In this document: positions 43,281-54,953 of the stretch, piece after piece | How the letters are laid out: every line of letters starts with the position of its first letter | How positions within the stretch are numbered: the first letter of the stretch is position 1 | Assembly (NCBI RefSeq): GCF_010183535.1 | Contig: NC_071330.1 | Span: forward strand, 2,585,717-2,649,716 | Source of the DNA: Caenorhabditis remanei | Lineage: Eukaryota > Nematoda > Chromadorea > Rhabditida > Rhabditidae | Direction: 5' to 3' | Length of the DNA: 64,000 nt | Program-made: the position numbers and the translations under genes | The notes under the pieces: model-generated | Seen by the model: only the letters and a program-made list of their open reading frames with translations | The model's database searches: none | Told to the model about the DNA's origin: nothing

Positions 43281-43374
43281 ATTTTGTCTCGTTTTCTCTG
43301 AGTCTCTCGCTTTCGCACACAATTTTCTTCGGTTTCGGTAGAGCGCGGTTGTAAGAAACGTGTCGTGCTAATAA
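43281..43374. mobile_element. TTA-type MITE end inside the PSD gene
   Basis: GGTAGAGCGCGGTTGTAAGA followed by AACGTGTCGTGCTAATAA is the family end; the other end is not clear. It is intronic. Confidence 0.6.
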
Positions 43375-43734
43375 GAGTACTTGGATTTTTATAAAATTTA
43401 CTTCGACTATTCTAAATTTTCCAATTTTGAAAATTCACTTCAACTGATACGTACCCAAACAAAAACCATAGATAATTGTTCCTAAATACATGATTTTCAA
43501 AATTATAGAAACCACGAGAACTATGCATTTATTATTTGAATGTTAAAGGTCAATATGTATACATAAGATACATTAGAAAACAATAATACATCATCCAGAT
43601 TTTTGAAATATAGTTTTTTTTCCTAAATGATGTTTTTGATATTTGGTGTTTTCTTTTGATATTGAAATTTGCAGATATCGATACTTCAGAAAATTCAAAG
43701 AAACTTTCATCATTAGAGCATATGCTAAAAATCC

Positions 43735-44022
43735 CTCTAAACACCAAAATTCCCGTTCTCCTGACTCGAAAGAAGCCTAGGTGGAAGAGTTTTTTCCTGC
43801 GGTCGTGTAGTCCTCTCGGACAAGATTTTTGCTCACTTACTCTTTTTTCTCGCTTTTCCAACAATTTTCCGTTTTTTCTCTCGATATAATTGTTGGTAAA
43901 AACGAGAAAACGAAGAAATGAGCAAAAATCTTGTCCGAGAGGACTACCCGGCCGCGCGGGAAAACTCTTCCACTAATGCTCCTTTTGAGGAGTCAGGAGA
44001 ACGGGAATTGTGGCGTTTAGAG
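43735..44022. repeat. Foldback element in the PSD intron
   Basis: CTCTAAACACCAAAATTCCC pairs with GGGAATTGTGGCGTTTAGAG, and inner TCCTCTCGGACAAGATTTTT pairs with its exact complement. The centre holds TATAATTGTTGG. Confidence 0.85.
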
Positions 44023-44432
44023 CGAAAAAAATAACATTGTGATTTCAGCCCTCGTTTAATAACAATTTTTGTTAGAATTTTCGAAAAAAAAAGACTTTTC
44101 TCTCTAGAAAATAGAAAAATCCCATTATTTTTAGGAGAAACGAATGCTACATGCTTAAAAAACGGATCAAAATGAAAATTAATTGAGAATTTCACTTTCT
44201 ATCGGAAGGACATCCTTGAGACTCATAAATTTTTAAAATACCGGAATCCAGTTAAAAAAAAACCTATTTTCATCGAAATTTCGTGCTGAAACTTGATTTT
44301 AAGCTTTTTTTTTCATAAAAAATCACTAGAAATTTTCAAATTTTTCTACTCACAAACTGCAACAATAATCAAAAAGGGATTGATCGCCATAACAGAGTCG
44401 GGATGAAGGAAACCACCAGAGTATGTATCCAT

Positions 44433-45475
44433 TCTTTATACAGTAGTTACAGTAATCCAAGTCGAGAGAGCGCCGAGAGAGAGAGTTGTTGTATATCACC
44501 TATTCCGTTTCGTTGTGATTCACATCGCACTGTGAATTCTATTCTCACAAAATTGTAGGCGGGGCAGACACGCAGAGAGGGGGCGGAGCTTAAAGAGTTT
44601 TTTAAATGACGGGATGAAGAGAGATGGAGAGACGCAGAGAAACGAGAGGGAACAACAAAACAAAAGTGATGGGATGACAAAAGTTTAGGTCAAATTAGGA
44701 GAGACCACGCCCACTTTTGATGCCGATAAAGTGGGCGTGGCCTCGAAGTGGGCGGAGTTTCAGGGCTAATAGGAACTAGTTTTCTGATTTTTTTAAGCGT
44801 TCAAACGAGAAAAAAATGTACTGTGTGACAAAATTGCAAAAAGGGGTGTGGCCTGAAGTGGGCGGAGCTTCAGGTTTTTTGAACCATGTCAAAAGAGTTT
44901 AGAAAAAGAAAGTGTGCGGCAAAATTGCCAAAAATGGGCGGAGCGTCTTCAGAAATTTTGTTCAAATTATCAATTTCAACCGATTTTCTCCGCGTTTTCA
45001 AAGATTGAAATAGCTAAATTGACAGGAAACAAGGAGACTATGCGGCAAAATTGCAAAAAAATTCAAACGAAACTAAAAAAACAATACTTTTTCTCGAAAA
45101 CATGAAGTGATGCCATTGGAATTGCCCAATAATGGCCATGACCATTGGCTGCAATTTCATAAAGGAGGAGAGAAAACAACCAAAACAAAGAGAGAGAGCG
45201 GACGATCAAAAAGATGAAAAAAAAAACAGTCGTCAGAGATGGAAATGATGGGAGTGGGAGTGGGAGGAGGAGGGGTATTCGAGACAACAAAACTTTTTTT
45301 CGAAAAATTTTAACCGAAAAATCCGAAAAAAAGAAAACTGTCTGAAAACATAAGTTTTTCGGAGTCAAAAATCTTGAATTTGTATGAAAACTGAAAGTAT
45401 TTCGAGGACAGAACTCGAGAAACCTGTTTTTGAGTAGAAAATTAGAAAAAAATCGAAAAATCACTATTTTTGTTA
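44433..45475. other. Intergenic, with degenerate GTGGGCGGAG units
   Basis: Repeats of GTGGGCG(T/G)GG / AAGTGGGCGGAGCTTCAG occur at 44705-44950 about 120 bp apart, with GCGGCAAAATTGC between. No gene is supported. A reverse-strand reading GHYWAIPMASLH near 45110 looks protein-like but has no context. Confidence 0.4.
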
Positions 45476-45725
45476 TTAGCAGCCCACGCTTTCTTACAAC
45501 TGCGCCCCACCGCAAACGAGAGAGTATCGGCGAGAGACGCAGAGCTTTTTTTCTGGCGCGAAACAGATTTTCACTATTTTTGACTCGGAAATTGGCAAAA
45601 AAATTATTAAAACTTGTGAAAATAGGTCAGAAACTGAAACTTTGTGTTGGCACGAGAAAAAACTCTGCTTCTCTCGCCAATACTCTCTCGTTTGCGGCGG
45701 AGCGCGGTTGTAATGAATCTGCTAA
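45476..45725. mobile_element. TTA-type MITE, complete
   Basis: TTAGCAGCCCACGCTTTCTTA pairs with the right end AATGAATCTGCTAA. Inner CTCTCGTTTGCGG(T/C)GG blocks mirror each other. TTA is duplicated at the ends. Confidence 0.75.
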
Positions 45726-46381
45726 TACTTAATCTTCGAAAATTTCAACGAAAAAATTTCCAAAATTTTTCCAAACTTCCTAGTTTTGAAACGTCATGGT
45801 TTTAAAAAGGATGATTGCATGAATACCGGTTTCGAGACCGTCTCGAGTCTGAATTTTTGAATTTTTCGCGAAAAAGTCTAATTTTCGACTATCATTAAGA
45901 ATAAGAAGCAATTCTGGAAAATCCTCAGAAATGGTCAGATTTTGGATGGAAAAATGAAAAAATTTCAAGAAAAAATTTGGAAAAAAATGGTAATTTTTGA
46001 AGCCGGGTCTTGAAAATTTTCCAAACATCTCGATTTCCAACTCCCTCGGTTCCGTAAAGTTCCGGTTTTGAGATTCTTGGTTAAGAACTGTCTCAGTTTC
46101 GAAACGTCCATAAATCTAACAAAACAAGAAAATGAAACTTTGAGCGATGCTATGAATCTGTGACGACATTGTTGGAAGAAGAAGAAGGAGGAGGAAGAGG
46201 ACATCATAATAAAAACAAAACAAAAAATATTTGAAGACAAAGACAGAGAAAGAACTTTAACCGCAGATTAAAATGATGGAAGAGAAAATGATAACAAAAA
46301 ATGAATTGGTTGATTATTTGGAGGGAGGGCATCAAAAAACGACCCCGAACAAGGAACTCATTATAGGGAGGGGGTGTGGGA
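45726..46381. other. Intergenic sequence, nothing recognised
   Basis: AT-rich sequence with TTTGAATTTTT-type low complexity and a GAAGAAGAAGAAGGAGG tract near 46178. No feature is supported. Confidence 0.4.
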
Positions 46382-46606
46382 ATTTACAACTGCGCTCTAC
46401 CAGAAACAGAGAAAATAACGTAGGAAAGTGAGAGACGCAGAGTAAGAAGAGAAATTTTTCAAGAATTTCAGATTCCTGTTCCTACAACTGCGCTCCACCG
46501 AAATTCTCTCAAAAATGTCTCTTTTTCTCTGATTCTCTCAATTTCGCACAAAATATTCTTCGTTTCCGGTAGAGCGCAGTTGTAAGAAACGTGTCGTACT
46601 GATAAC
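46382..46606. mobile_element. TTA-type MITE, composite
   Basis: TTTACAACTGCGCTCTACC on the left and GGTAGAGCGCAGTTGTAAGA on the right, with a second internal ACAACTGCGCTCCACCG near 46490. This suggests one copy nested in another. Confidence 0.65.
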
Positions 46607-47268
46607 AACTTTTAAAATGTGGAAAAGCACTCAAAATGATAGAAAGGAGTCAGATTTTAGCGCTTTCCAGCCTGGAAAAAAATTATATTTTCCTATAGAA
46701 ACATGGAAAATTTCTCTCAATGATTACAGTGAATTCCAATTTTTTGAACACTTCCTATAGATCGAAATCTGATCTTTTTTCATTCCCCATTTACCGCTAA
46801 TTTGAATTGAATTTGGAAGTGAAAAGAGAAGAAAAGTGAATACGGATGGCAAGCTAAACGAGAGGAAGTGAGACGGAAATGATTGAACTAATTGAGAGAA
46901 GATTCATCGATTTCAAAAAGATCAGGGAAAGGAACGCTTGAAAAGACCTTTGTAATCAACCGAAAGAAAAATGGGTTACAGATTTTTGTAACAGACGGAA
47001 TAAAAAGAAATACTAAGGTACTACTAATAGAGTATTACATAGGAAAAATTCTGAAAACTACAGTCAGATTCCGATAAACTTTCATAGAAATTATTGGGAA
47101 TTTCCTTTAAAAAAATACGGTAGATCACAAATGTTTCGAGTTGAGATCTATTTTTAGTCATAATCAGGCAGAAAATCACTACAAGCTGAAAGCTTTTTAG
47201 AAAATAAAGACATTAGTCTAAAAAAGTCAATTTTTCTAGAAAATAAGTAATTTCTAGAGTGAAAGCTA
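46607..47268. other. Intergenic sequence, nothing recognised
   Basis: No conserved frame, RNA or repeat could be supported; the 61-codon plus-strand frame at 46892 has no context. Confidence 0.4.
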
Positions 47269-47493
47269 ACTAGGGAATGGCTCACACAATGTTTGGAGAT
47301 ACACAACATGATGTATATCGTTGGAAAGCTGACGTTTCCCTGATTCCGAATCTATATTCTGTTTTTGCAACGGCGCTCCCAGTTTCGAGAAATCCGGCTC
47401 CAAAGTTTGGGTAAATTTTAGTGCTAAAACTCAAGTTGCCAGCCCGCGTGTTGAACTAACACGTAAACCCATTCGGATAATAGTTAAACCAGC

Positions 47494-47554
47494 GGTCGAA
47501 TGGTCTAGGGGGTTACACGTAGGGTAGGAGGTGGACACTCTATGGTTCGATTCC
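47494..47554 (+). tRNA. tRNA-like sequence, left arm (pseudo-tRNA)
   Basis: GGTCGAA precedes an A box (TGGTCTAGGGGG at 47501), and a perfect B box GGTTCGATTCC lies at 47544-47554, 43 nt downstream, which is normal tRNA spacing. The 5' end resembles tRNA-Pro. The T-stem and the 3' acceptor strand do not pair, so it is not a functional tRNA. Confidence 0.5.
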
Positions 47555-48185
47555 TTGCTTTTTTCCTTCTTTTTTTATTTTTGTAATCCTCGTTTTTGGG
47601 TCCCATGGTCATCACAATGTGCCAGAAATGGAGGTTTTGAAGATTTTCTAGTCCATATTGACCGTCTACGACGTTTTAAGAAAAATAATTTTTTCAAGAA
47701 AATTAACTTTTCTGTGAGTTCAAGGCGAGAAGGCACTTGGAATTTTTTGAACAATTTTCGTTAAAAGTTAGAAAAACAATATAAAATTTGTTTGGTATTT
47801 GATTCCATCATGTTTACATGGCAGAGATCTACTGACTACGACCAACTTTGAATCACCAAATATGAAGCAGAGTAGTTGCTTCAAAAAAGTATCTACCGGC
47901 GGAACAAGAAAAGTAAACTTTGGAAAAATCATTTTCAAAGCTTGCTATAACATTTTATATTGTTTTTCTAACTTTTAACGAAAATTGTTCAAAAAAATTC
48001 CAAGTGCCTTCTCGCCTTGAACTCACAGAAAAGTTAATTTTCTTGAAAAAATTATTTTTCTTAAAACGTCGTAGACGGTCAATATGGACTAGAAAATCTT
48101 CAAAACCTCCATTTCTGGCACATTGTGATGACCATGGGACCCAAAAACGAGGATTACAAAAATAAAAAAAGAAGGAAAAAAGCAA

Positions 48186-48246
48186 GGAATCGAACCATAG
48201 AGTGTCCACCTCCTACCCTACATGTAACCCCCTAGACCATTCGACC
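48186..48246 (-). tRNA. tRNA-like sequence, right arm (pseudo-tRNA)
   Basis: Mirror copy of the left-arm sequence with one difference (CATGTAACC in place of CGTGTAACC as read here). The B box is GGAATCGAACC on the plus strand. Confidence 0.5.
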
Positions 48247-48471
48247 GCTGGTTTAACTATTATCCGAATGGGTTTACGTGTTAGTTCAACACGCGGGCTG
48301 GCAACTTGAGTTTTAGCACTAAAATTTACCCAAACTTTGGAGCCGGATTTCTCGAAACTGGGAGCGCCGTTGCAAAAACTGAATATAGATTCGGAATCAG
48401 GGAAACGTCAGCTTTCCAACGATATACATCATGTTGTGTATCTCCAAACATTGTGTGAGCCATTCCCTAGT

Positions 48472-49983
48472 AAATCTTTTGTGATTTTTCAAGAAAAAAT
48501 CACAGAAAACTTCAAAACCCCTATTTTTCGAGTAAAATACTAGAAGAAAATGGCAGAAATCTCATTTTTCGTGAAAATATAGAAATTCGATTTTCCGATG
48601 GAACAAACCTACAAAAATCCCGTTTTTGACAGAAAATTGGTCTTTTTGCTTGGAAGAGACCAGTTTTAGCACCAATTCCTTATGAAAACCAAGCCAAAAT
48701 AGGGTTACCCCTTAAAAAAAAGATTTCTAGACTAAAAACCTTCAAAAATCTATCAAAACAACGGGGAAAACTCCAAAAAGAAGGAAATTCTCACGATGAG
48801 TCACTCCAAATTGGGTAAAACCGTCCAAAAAGGTAAAAAGAGAGGTCATCATGTTGAAATATATGACAAAATAATGATCTTTCTCTCTGTGTCCCACAGT
48901 TCTCTTTTCTCTCTTGTCCAATTAAAATGGATCGAAAGAGGAGAGGAGAAGAGGACGCCGAGGTCTATTACTACTTCTGAATCTGACGACTACTTCTGAT
49001 GACACGACGATGAGAGTGAAATGAACACGAATACAGAGTGAAAAGGGCATTCATTCCGGTAAACAAGCCCTGCGCGGGGGCCGCGGGGGGAACCCCCGAT
49101 GAGTCATGTGATTCAGATGAGGCCCCTTTTAGTAGAAATAGTGTGTAAGAGGAAGAGACGCAGAGTGGCAGAGAAAGAGGGGAAGAACAGATGATGATGG
49201 TCACTGAGGGGGTCATGTGAGGGCTTTTATTATGTGCTCCTCGAGAGAAAGAGAGAATTGGCACAGTTTTTTTGTTGTTGTGTTTATTGAAGTGGAACCT
49301 TCTTTTTCCTTTTTCTAGAAGAGTCTGACAAGAGATGAGTAAACACGGAGAGATGTATCCAATTACATAATCCGTTTGGTTTTCTCGTTTTTTTGTTTTC
49401 TATTTTTGTTCTGTGAATTGGAGTTTTTTGGAGCAAACCACGTGGATGTGTGTGGTTTCTGGCGCCGTGCCAGAAATCTTGTGATGCTCTAGAAGGATTG
49501 GAACCAATTTCCAGGGGAGCATGACATCACTCCGTTCTGAAACATCTAGATTCGGGGATCAAAGAGTTGGCGACTCAACGTATGCTAATTTGATACGGAG
49601 CCGCAACGCCTGATGCGATAATGACAATCTTACGGTAGAGCAATAGAGCGTGATTGCAATACCTGTGAATTGACATTCCAAATAACCATCTGTACAAACA
49701 TTGGTACAGAAGGACACCCGAGAAATCGTGTTTGTTCAGAGGATATCGTTGGGTATTGATAATCACTGAATAGCGACTGAAATCGTGCTCAGTGGATACG
49801 AAGCCTAAATTTGGCATGATACCAAATTGGACCACAGAGCAAAATCGCAACTCTAGAATATGAAAATCTGGACGAACAGACGCACAGATAGACAAGCTTT
49901 TTTGTCTGCGAAATAATGTCTGAGCGAATGTGTAGCGGCTCAAACCGTACTGATCGGATACGGAGCCAAAACATAGAACTGGA
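48472..49983. other. Intergenic sequence
   Basis: AT-rich to 48780, then purine-rich stretches (GAGAGGAGAGGAGAAGAGGA) near 48930 and a GC-rich spot (GCGCGGGGGCCGCGGGGGG) near 49070. I see no supported gene. Confidence 0.35.
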
Positions 49984-50118
49984 CATACTTGCAACGGCCC
50001 GGTCGGCCCGGGTCACAGTACAAAAATTTGAACTTTTTTGAAATTTTTTTTTGAAAGAAAAAACCGGGCCGGCAACTTTCTCTACCGGGTCGAGCAGGGC
50101 CGATATTTTGCAAGTATG
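49984..50118. repeat. GGCCCG-rich foldback element, copy 5
   Basis: CATACTTGCAACGGCCCGG and TTTTGCAAGTATG ends, short AT-rich loop. Confidence 0.75.
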
Positions 50119-50804
50119 GAGCCGGACAAACCGAGGCACAGATGGATACCAAAATAGCATCAGAAGTCTATCTGAGTGTGAAATGATTCGTCCGGATGTC
50201 CTCAATCAGTATCTATACGAAGACTTGTCTATCTATAGATCTGTCTATCGAAATGTTCACTGATTCCAGTCGGTCTTTCGTCCGATTTGTCCGGATGTCC
50301 ACAACTCTAGAAACCTCTTCCTGGAGTCGTTCTTAGCCAAGTTCGACCAGATATCAGAGGTGCCAGAAAGTGAAATTTTCTTATCCGGAAGTCGGAAGTA
50401 GATTTTATCGCAAAGATTCTAAAATTCGCGAAAATCAAAGGAAAATTAGTTTTTGGCTGAAGAAAAGCCTATTTTCTGTCTTTTAGATCATTTTTCAATT
50501 TTTTCGTGAATTTTATAATTATGGAATGACGGAAGTCGGGAGTCGAAAGTGAAATTCCTTATTCGTAACTCGGAAGTCGGAATGCCATGCAACTCTGACA
50601 GATGTCTCCAGATCTATCTGTCTGTCTGTGCGTGCGGATGTCCTCCACTGAACAAACACAAACATGAACCAAAAGTTCAATATCTTCTCGTTCTCTCCTA
50701 TCTTCTTCTTCTCCATATCAGTCCACCTCGTTCTTTGATACCCTCCACCTTTCCGCTATCTGACCGACTAACTGTCCTTTTTATCAGGAAAAAGTTCACG
50801 CCTT
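50119..50804. other. Region with GTCCGGATGTCC motifs
   Basis: TCCGGATGTCC occurs near 50190 and 50292, with CGTGCGGATGTCC near 50630. Related forms lie near 52105 and 61460. No gene is supported. Confidence 0.35.
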
Positions 50805-50892
50805 AGCGTGTAAACGGATACGGAGGAGGGAGAAATAGACAACAAGACAACAATAGAGAGACGACTAAAGTGTATGTTGCCGCCGTCTTCAT
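50805..50892 (-). other. Possible signal-peptide exon
   Basis: From an ATG at 50892 the reverse strand encodes MKTAATYTLVVSLLLSCCLF, a convincing secretory leader, then PPPYPFTR and a stop. A GT lies just before the stop, so splicing is possible, but I found no following exon. It may be chance. Confidence 0.25.
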
Positions 50893-53800
50893 GGTCTCAC
50901 TCTGTCGGCACTGGGAAATCACGTGTTTTCTCATTTCTTCTATGGGAAATGAATGGGCCGATATTTGTATACATTGTTGTATACATTGTCTTCTGATATG
51001 GTGACAGTGAACGGGATGGCGAGTATCACGTGAGAAGAGGAGAAAAGGGGGCGGGGCGTAGAGAAAACTGCGGAATTCAGAAGAACCTAATAAAGCCGTT
51101 TTTTCGAGGGAAAAAGAAGAAACTGTAATTTCCAGACAAGATTCTGAAAAGTTCTTCACAAAACACGATCAGGATAGGTCAGCTTTACCATGGGGACATG
51201 AAGATACTAAGATTTCGAGAAATGGAATTGAAGAAAGCAGGAATACGGTAGCAAACTACTAAATTTCAGAATCAGAATTGTGAATTATCCAAAATCTAGA
51301 ATTTGTAAGCTGAGTTCTGTATTCGAATTGACAATGTCCGAGTTATTTTCAGATGGAGCGCCAAAGGCACGCCAGACAGAATTTCAAACGGAACAGCTGA
51401 CTCACTCGCCTCTGAAACGCGTCAGAGACACGCCAAAGTGTAAAGCGATGGAGGCACGCCAGACGGAATCTCAGACCCAACAGACTTCTAATGGTCTTTG
51501 CAGACTTAGAAACGCGCCTGAGGCACGCCAGTAAGTCACCGTTGGAAAAATGAACCAAACTAGGAAAAATGTTCGCTGTATGATCGAATTTCCGATTTTC
51601 CAGACATTCAGATTCTGTTTTTTGAAGATTTCTCCTTTTTGCTCCTTACATTTCCGATTGATTACAACAAACAAGGTGAGGGTGTCTCTTAACACGTTGT
51701 AAATCATTCGGTTTTCTGGAAAATCAGAATATCAAAAACCGAATCTATCTGAATACACTTTGATCACCTAGTTGTGTGCTCTCAGGTTACAAAGTGCGAA
51801 AACAGCATCGTCATAATAATAAAAGAATCACATGACACACTCTCTGAAAGTATCTAATTCTAGTTTATTCAGACGCTCGTTAGCCAGAATTCGGCCAGAA
51901 TATCGAGTTTCAGAGAAATGGATCAGATGATCGAATATTCTGTCGGTGTGACGCACGGCGTAGATCAAATATAGAGAATTCAGAAGAACTTTCAGAGATT
52001 CTGAAGACACAAATAAGGATCTTCTTCAGGGGAAATTTCTGTTGAAATTCGGACAAATTCCAACAGAAGGTCACAGGAGAAAGGCAATTGGCTTTTCGGT
52101 CTGTGGACATCCGGACAAACGAATCTACAGATAGACGGTTAGCTAATAAATTACAGGATCCACTGGCGTGACTCTGACGCGGTGTTTTGAAAATTCTGAC
52201 TATGGTTTCAGATTTTTGTCAACGTCAGAACCAAGTGAGATGCACGACCGAGCTTGAAGCGAGTTAATCCAGTTCGAACCTCAAGATTCGAGGAAACTTC
52301 ATAAATATTTCAAAACCGAGACGTTTTGAAATGGTGGACTGGATTTACAGTAGTTTGAAGATGCTCTAACTATAATCACAACCCTGGATTCGAAGAAAAA
52401 TTCGAAAATTTCATATTTCAGAGCTTTTTGAAACCGAGTTTATATGAAACTGGACATGTTAAAACTGAATCTTGGCTTTAAAAGGTCTCGGAGTTAAATT
52501 TCTCATTAACAGTTTTTGAGCGAATTCGGAAAGTGATCTGGCGTGCCACTGACGCCTTTTCGAGAGTTTTACAGCAGGATCTGTGCTACCAAAAGTACAC
52601 GATTTCTACAAAAGAAGTCTGGCGTGTCGTTGACGCGTATTGTAGTTCGTGACGTTGTGCACCTTCTAAGCGCACTCAAAACTCAATGGACAACCAGGGA
52701 TGTTTCAGAATGTCCAGAATCCCATCCGGTTTAAAAGTTATAAGGATTTACTGGAATCGTTCAGTCCAAATCTACCCAGAATCTAGCCAATCTCAGACTA
52801 CAAAAAAAAGCAAAATCGTATTATGACCTATCGACCGATCAGATGATATAATATCTCCAAATAAAGCATCCGATGTCATGTCCGAACCGATTTGAATCAA
52901 AGAATCAAATCACGCCACTTCTTCTTCTTCTTCTTTCTTCTTTTCTGCTTTCATTCTTTTGCTTCAGCAGAGAAGAATATCGTGTTCTGTGAACATTGTT
53001 CTGCACACTATAACAAAACTACAGTATAACTTGATTAGTTCTAAAAAAAAATGTAGAAAATTGCAAAAAAAGGAGAAGGAGATCGATGTTATTCTCTCTC
53101 TCTCTATTTGTTTCGACCGATTTTCGAACCTGGTTTTCGTCGGTCGGTGATGGTGCAGCTGAGGGAGAGCAAATAGAGAAGAAAAGAGGGGAACGGTATG
53201 AGAAAATTGAGAGAAAAAATGGTTGAAAAAACAAAAAAAGTCGCCGATGGGAAGGGGAGAGAGAGAAAAAAGGGGATTACTGTAGCCTTATGTGGCAAGG
53301 CTGGTGTGTCGTTAGGCGCGTTTTTTTCAAATGGTTTTGTAGGAAGACAAGTAAACCGCAGAGGATACTGTAGAGCCAAGATGATAGAATTTCTGGAGCG
53401 CCTTGGACGCGTTTACAGTTTTAGAGCGAATTTGGAAAGAGACCTGGCGCGCCTGTGACGCGTTTTTGAATACAATAAAAAACTAATACGGTTACATGAG
53501 GTGATTTGTGTTCTTAAAAGCAAAGAGGGCTGGTGCGCGGAGCTACTGGACGCACTATAGAAGCTGAGGACTCTAGAAGTCTGGCATACCGTTGACGTGG
53601 CAGCAGGTTCGTTGTTAATTTAGTGAATTTTTGTAGTTTTCCGCAAATTTTCGCTTAAAAATAACATTTTCAACGTAAAATTTGCTAAAAAACACTGGAA
53701 AATCACTTTTTTTCAGTTACTGGTCACTTCTTGCATGGTGTACTGTAGATTTATCATAATGTAGCCTGGCGCACCTTTGACGCTTTTAAGGGTCTGAAAA

Positions 53801-54179
53801 GGGGTCAGTTATAGTGAAAAGAGCGCAAAACCGTCAATTTCTAGCTAAATTTCCTCAATTTTGCAACTTTTTTGACTTTATTTCTTTCTTCGGGTGTGCA
53901 ATGGTATTATAGCAGGTAGTAGAATAAAAAAATCGTAAGAGTAAATATATCTTGTAACATCGACAACTGACTTAACAAGAAAAAAAGGTAGAAAGACCAA
54001 AGAATTTCGAAAACTGCGATACATATGTTCTAGTTCAAATAGAAACAACACACATACCAGGTGGGGAAAGACACGGTTTTCTGTTCTGTGTTCTACTTTG
54101 TGGTCTATTTTTATATTTCTCACTTATTTAAGAACTAATAGTGGAGGTTGTGAACGGTCAGAAGTTTAGTCGTTACCAG

Positions 54180-54291
54180 AGCTATGGGAAAAACTTTTTT
54201 CGAAAGTTTTTGACCGAAAAATTCGAAAAAAATAATTTCAAGAAAACTATCCGAAAAAATGATTTAAAAAATTTCTTCGAATAGCTCTGGT
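54180..54291. repeat. Small palindrome
   Basis: CCAGAGCTATGGGAAAAACT and ATAGCTCTGG ends flank CGAAAAATTCGAAAAA; a short foldback. Confidence 0.6.
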
Positions 54292-54575
54292 CGTTACCAC
54301 TTATTGTCAAAACGGAGAGGAGTATAGTGAAAAAAACTGAAAAATGCTTTATTTTTTTTTAATTAGCTTAAAAAACACGCAGAAAATCACAAAAAACTAG
54401 TTGGAAAGTAGATTTTCAGACAGAATTATTGATATTTTCTCCAAATTTTTCTAATTTTATGTGTTTTAAGTAAAATCAGTATTAACAACGTAAGGTTGTT
54501 CTGAAAAATCTCAAAAATTCACAACCTTCATTTAAAATAGATTTTTTTCAATTGTCTTAATAAATCCATATTTAT

Positions 54576-54892
54576 CATACTTGCAAAATATCGGCCGGGC
54601 CGGTAGAGAAAGTTGCCGGCCCGGCCCGGCCCGGTCGGCCCGGAGTCAAAAAATGAGCACAATTTTTTCACAAAATTTTTCGAAATTTTTTGAAATTTTT
54701 ATAAAAAATAGTCAAAAATCCTATGTAAACTTGAGTTTTATCGATATGTAAAAACATAGTCGAAAATTCGACTTTTTTGCGAAAAAATCAAAAAAAAATT
54801 TCAAAAAAATTCAAATTTTTGTACTGTGACCCGGGCCGGGCCGGGCCGGTGAAAATACTCAAATCGGCCCGGCCCGGCCCGTTGCAAGTATG
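54576..54892. repeat. GGCCCG-rich foldback element, copy 6
   Basis: CATACTTGCAAAATATCGG and CCCGTTGCAAGTATG ends; 317 bp. It lies just beyond the stop codon of the microprotein gene. Confidence 0.8.
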
Positions 54893-54953
54893 ATATTTAT
54901 ACACTGTTTTTGGACATTTTCTCGAATTTTACAACCTGAAAATCTTAACAATA

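Larger units (their letters stand above)
42299..44432 (-). pseudogene. psd-1: Phosphatidylserine decarboxylase, 5' exons only
   Basis: This gene would make phosphatidylethanolamine from phosphatidylserine in mitochondria. Exon 43180-43040 encodes a membrane-anchor region (VFIAGSWVKWLSVSTLIIGG, then PDWREIVDSKHYYSNW). Exon 42602-42299 encodes RVYLSLPFNTASRVIGGLAN, then FKNYRSFAAFFNRKLRESTR and SPADGTVLHFGKVEENKIEY, the highly conserved N-terminal half of the PSD fold. A possible first exon, MDTYSGGFLHPDSVMAINPF, lies at 44432-44358 but needs a weak GTTTGT donor. After the donor GTGAGC at 42298 I find no further exon on this strand. The LGST self-cleavage site and the catalytic C terminus are missing. 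The gene is either truncated here or its rest lies beyond an assembly or rearrangement break. Confidence 0.8.
47269..48471. repeat. 1.2-kb palindrome carrying a tRNA-like sequence in each arm
   Basis: ACTAGGGAATGGCTCACACA and its complement form the ends. Arms of about 500 bp are almost perfect mirrors, with some 190 bp of unique centre (about 47770-47960). Each arm contains the tRNA-like segment annotated separately. Related end fragments occur at 33135 and 63697. Confidence 0.85.

Noticed and set aside
45063..45515. Reverse-strand frame containing ANGHGHYWAIPMASLH
   Set aside because: The phrase looks protein-like but the rest is low complexity, and no neighbouring exon fits. It could be chance or an undetected 5' exon of the PSD gene.
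47494..47554. A functional tRNA gene
   Set aside because: The A and B boxes are good, but the T stem has a mismatch and the acceptor strand is unpaired, so it is called tRNA-like only.
47531..48209. Mirror-image 77- and 84-residue frames (MDTLWFDSLL...)
   Set aside because: Both are the same arm sequence of the tRNA-bearing palindrome read in opposite directions; not genes.
49575..50205. Reverse-strand frames of 138-139 codons
   Set aside because: They overlap each other in different frames, cross a GGCCCG foldback and show no family pattern.
53198..53458. An 86-codon frame (MRKLREKMVEKTKK...)
   Set aside because: Purine-rich low-complexity sequence runs into the GGCGCGCC motif field; there is no splice context.
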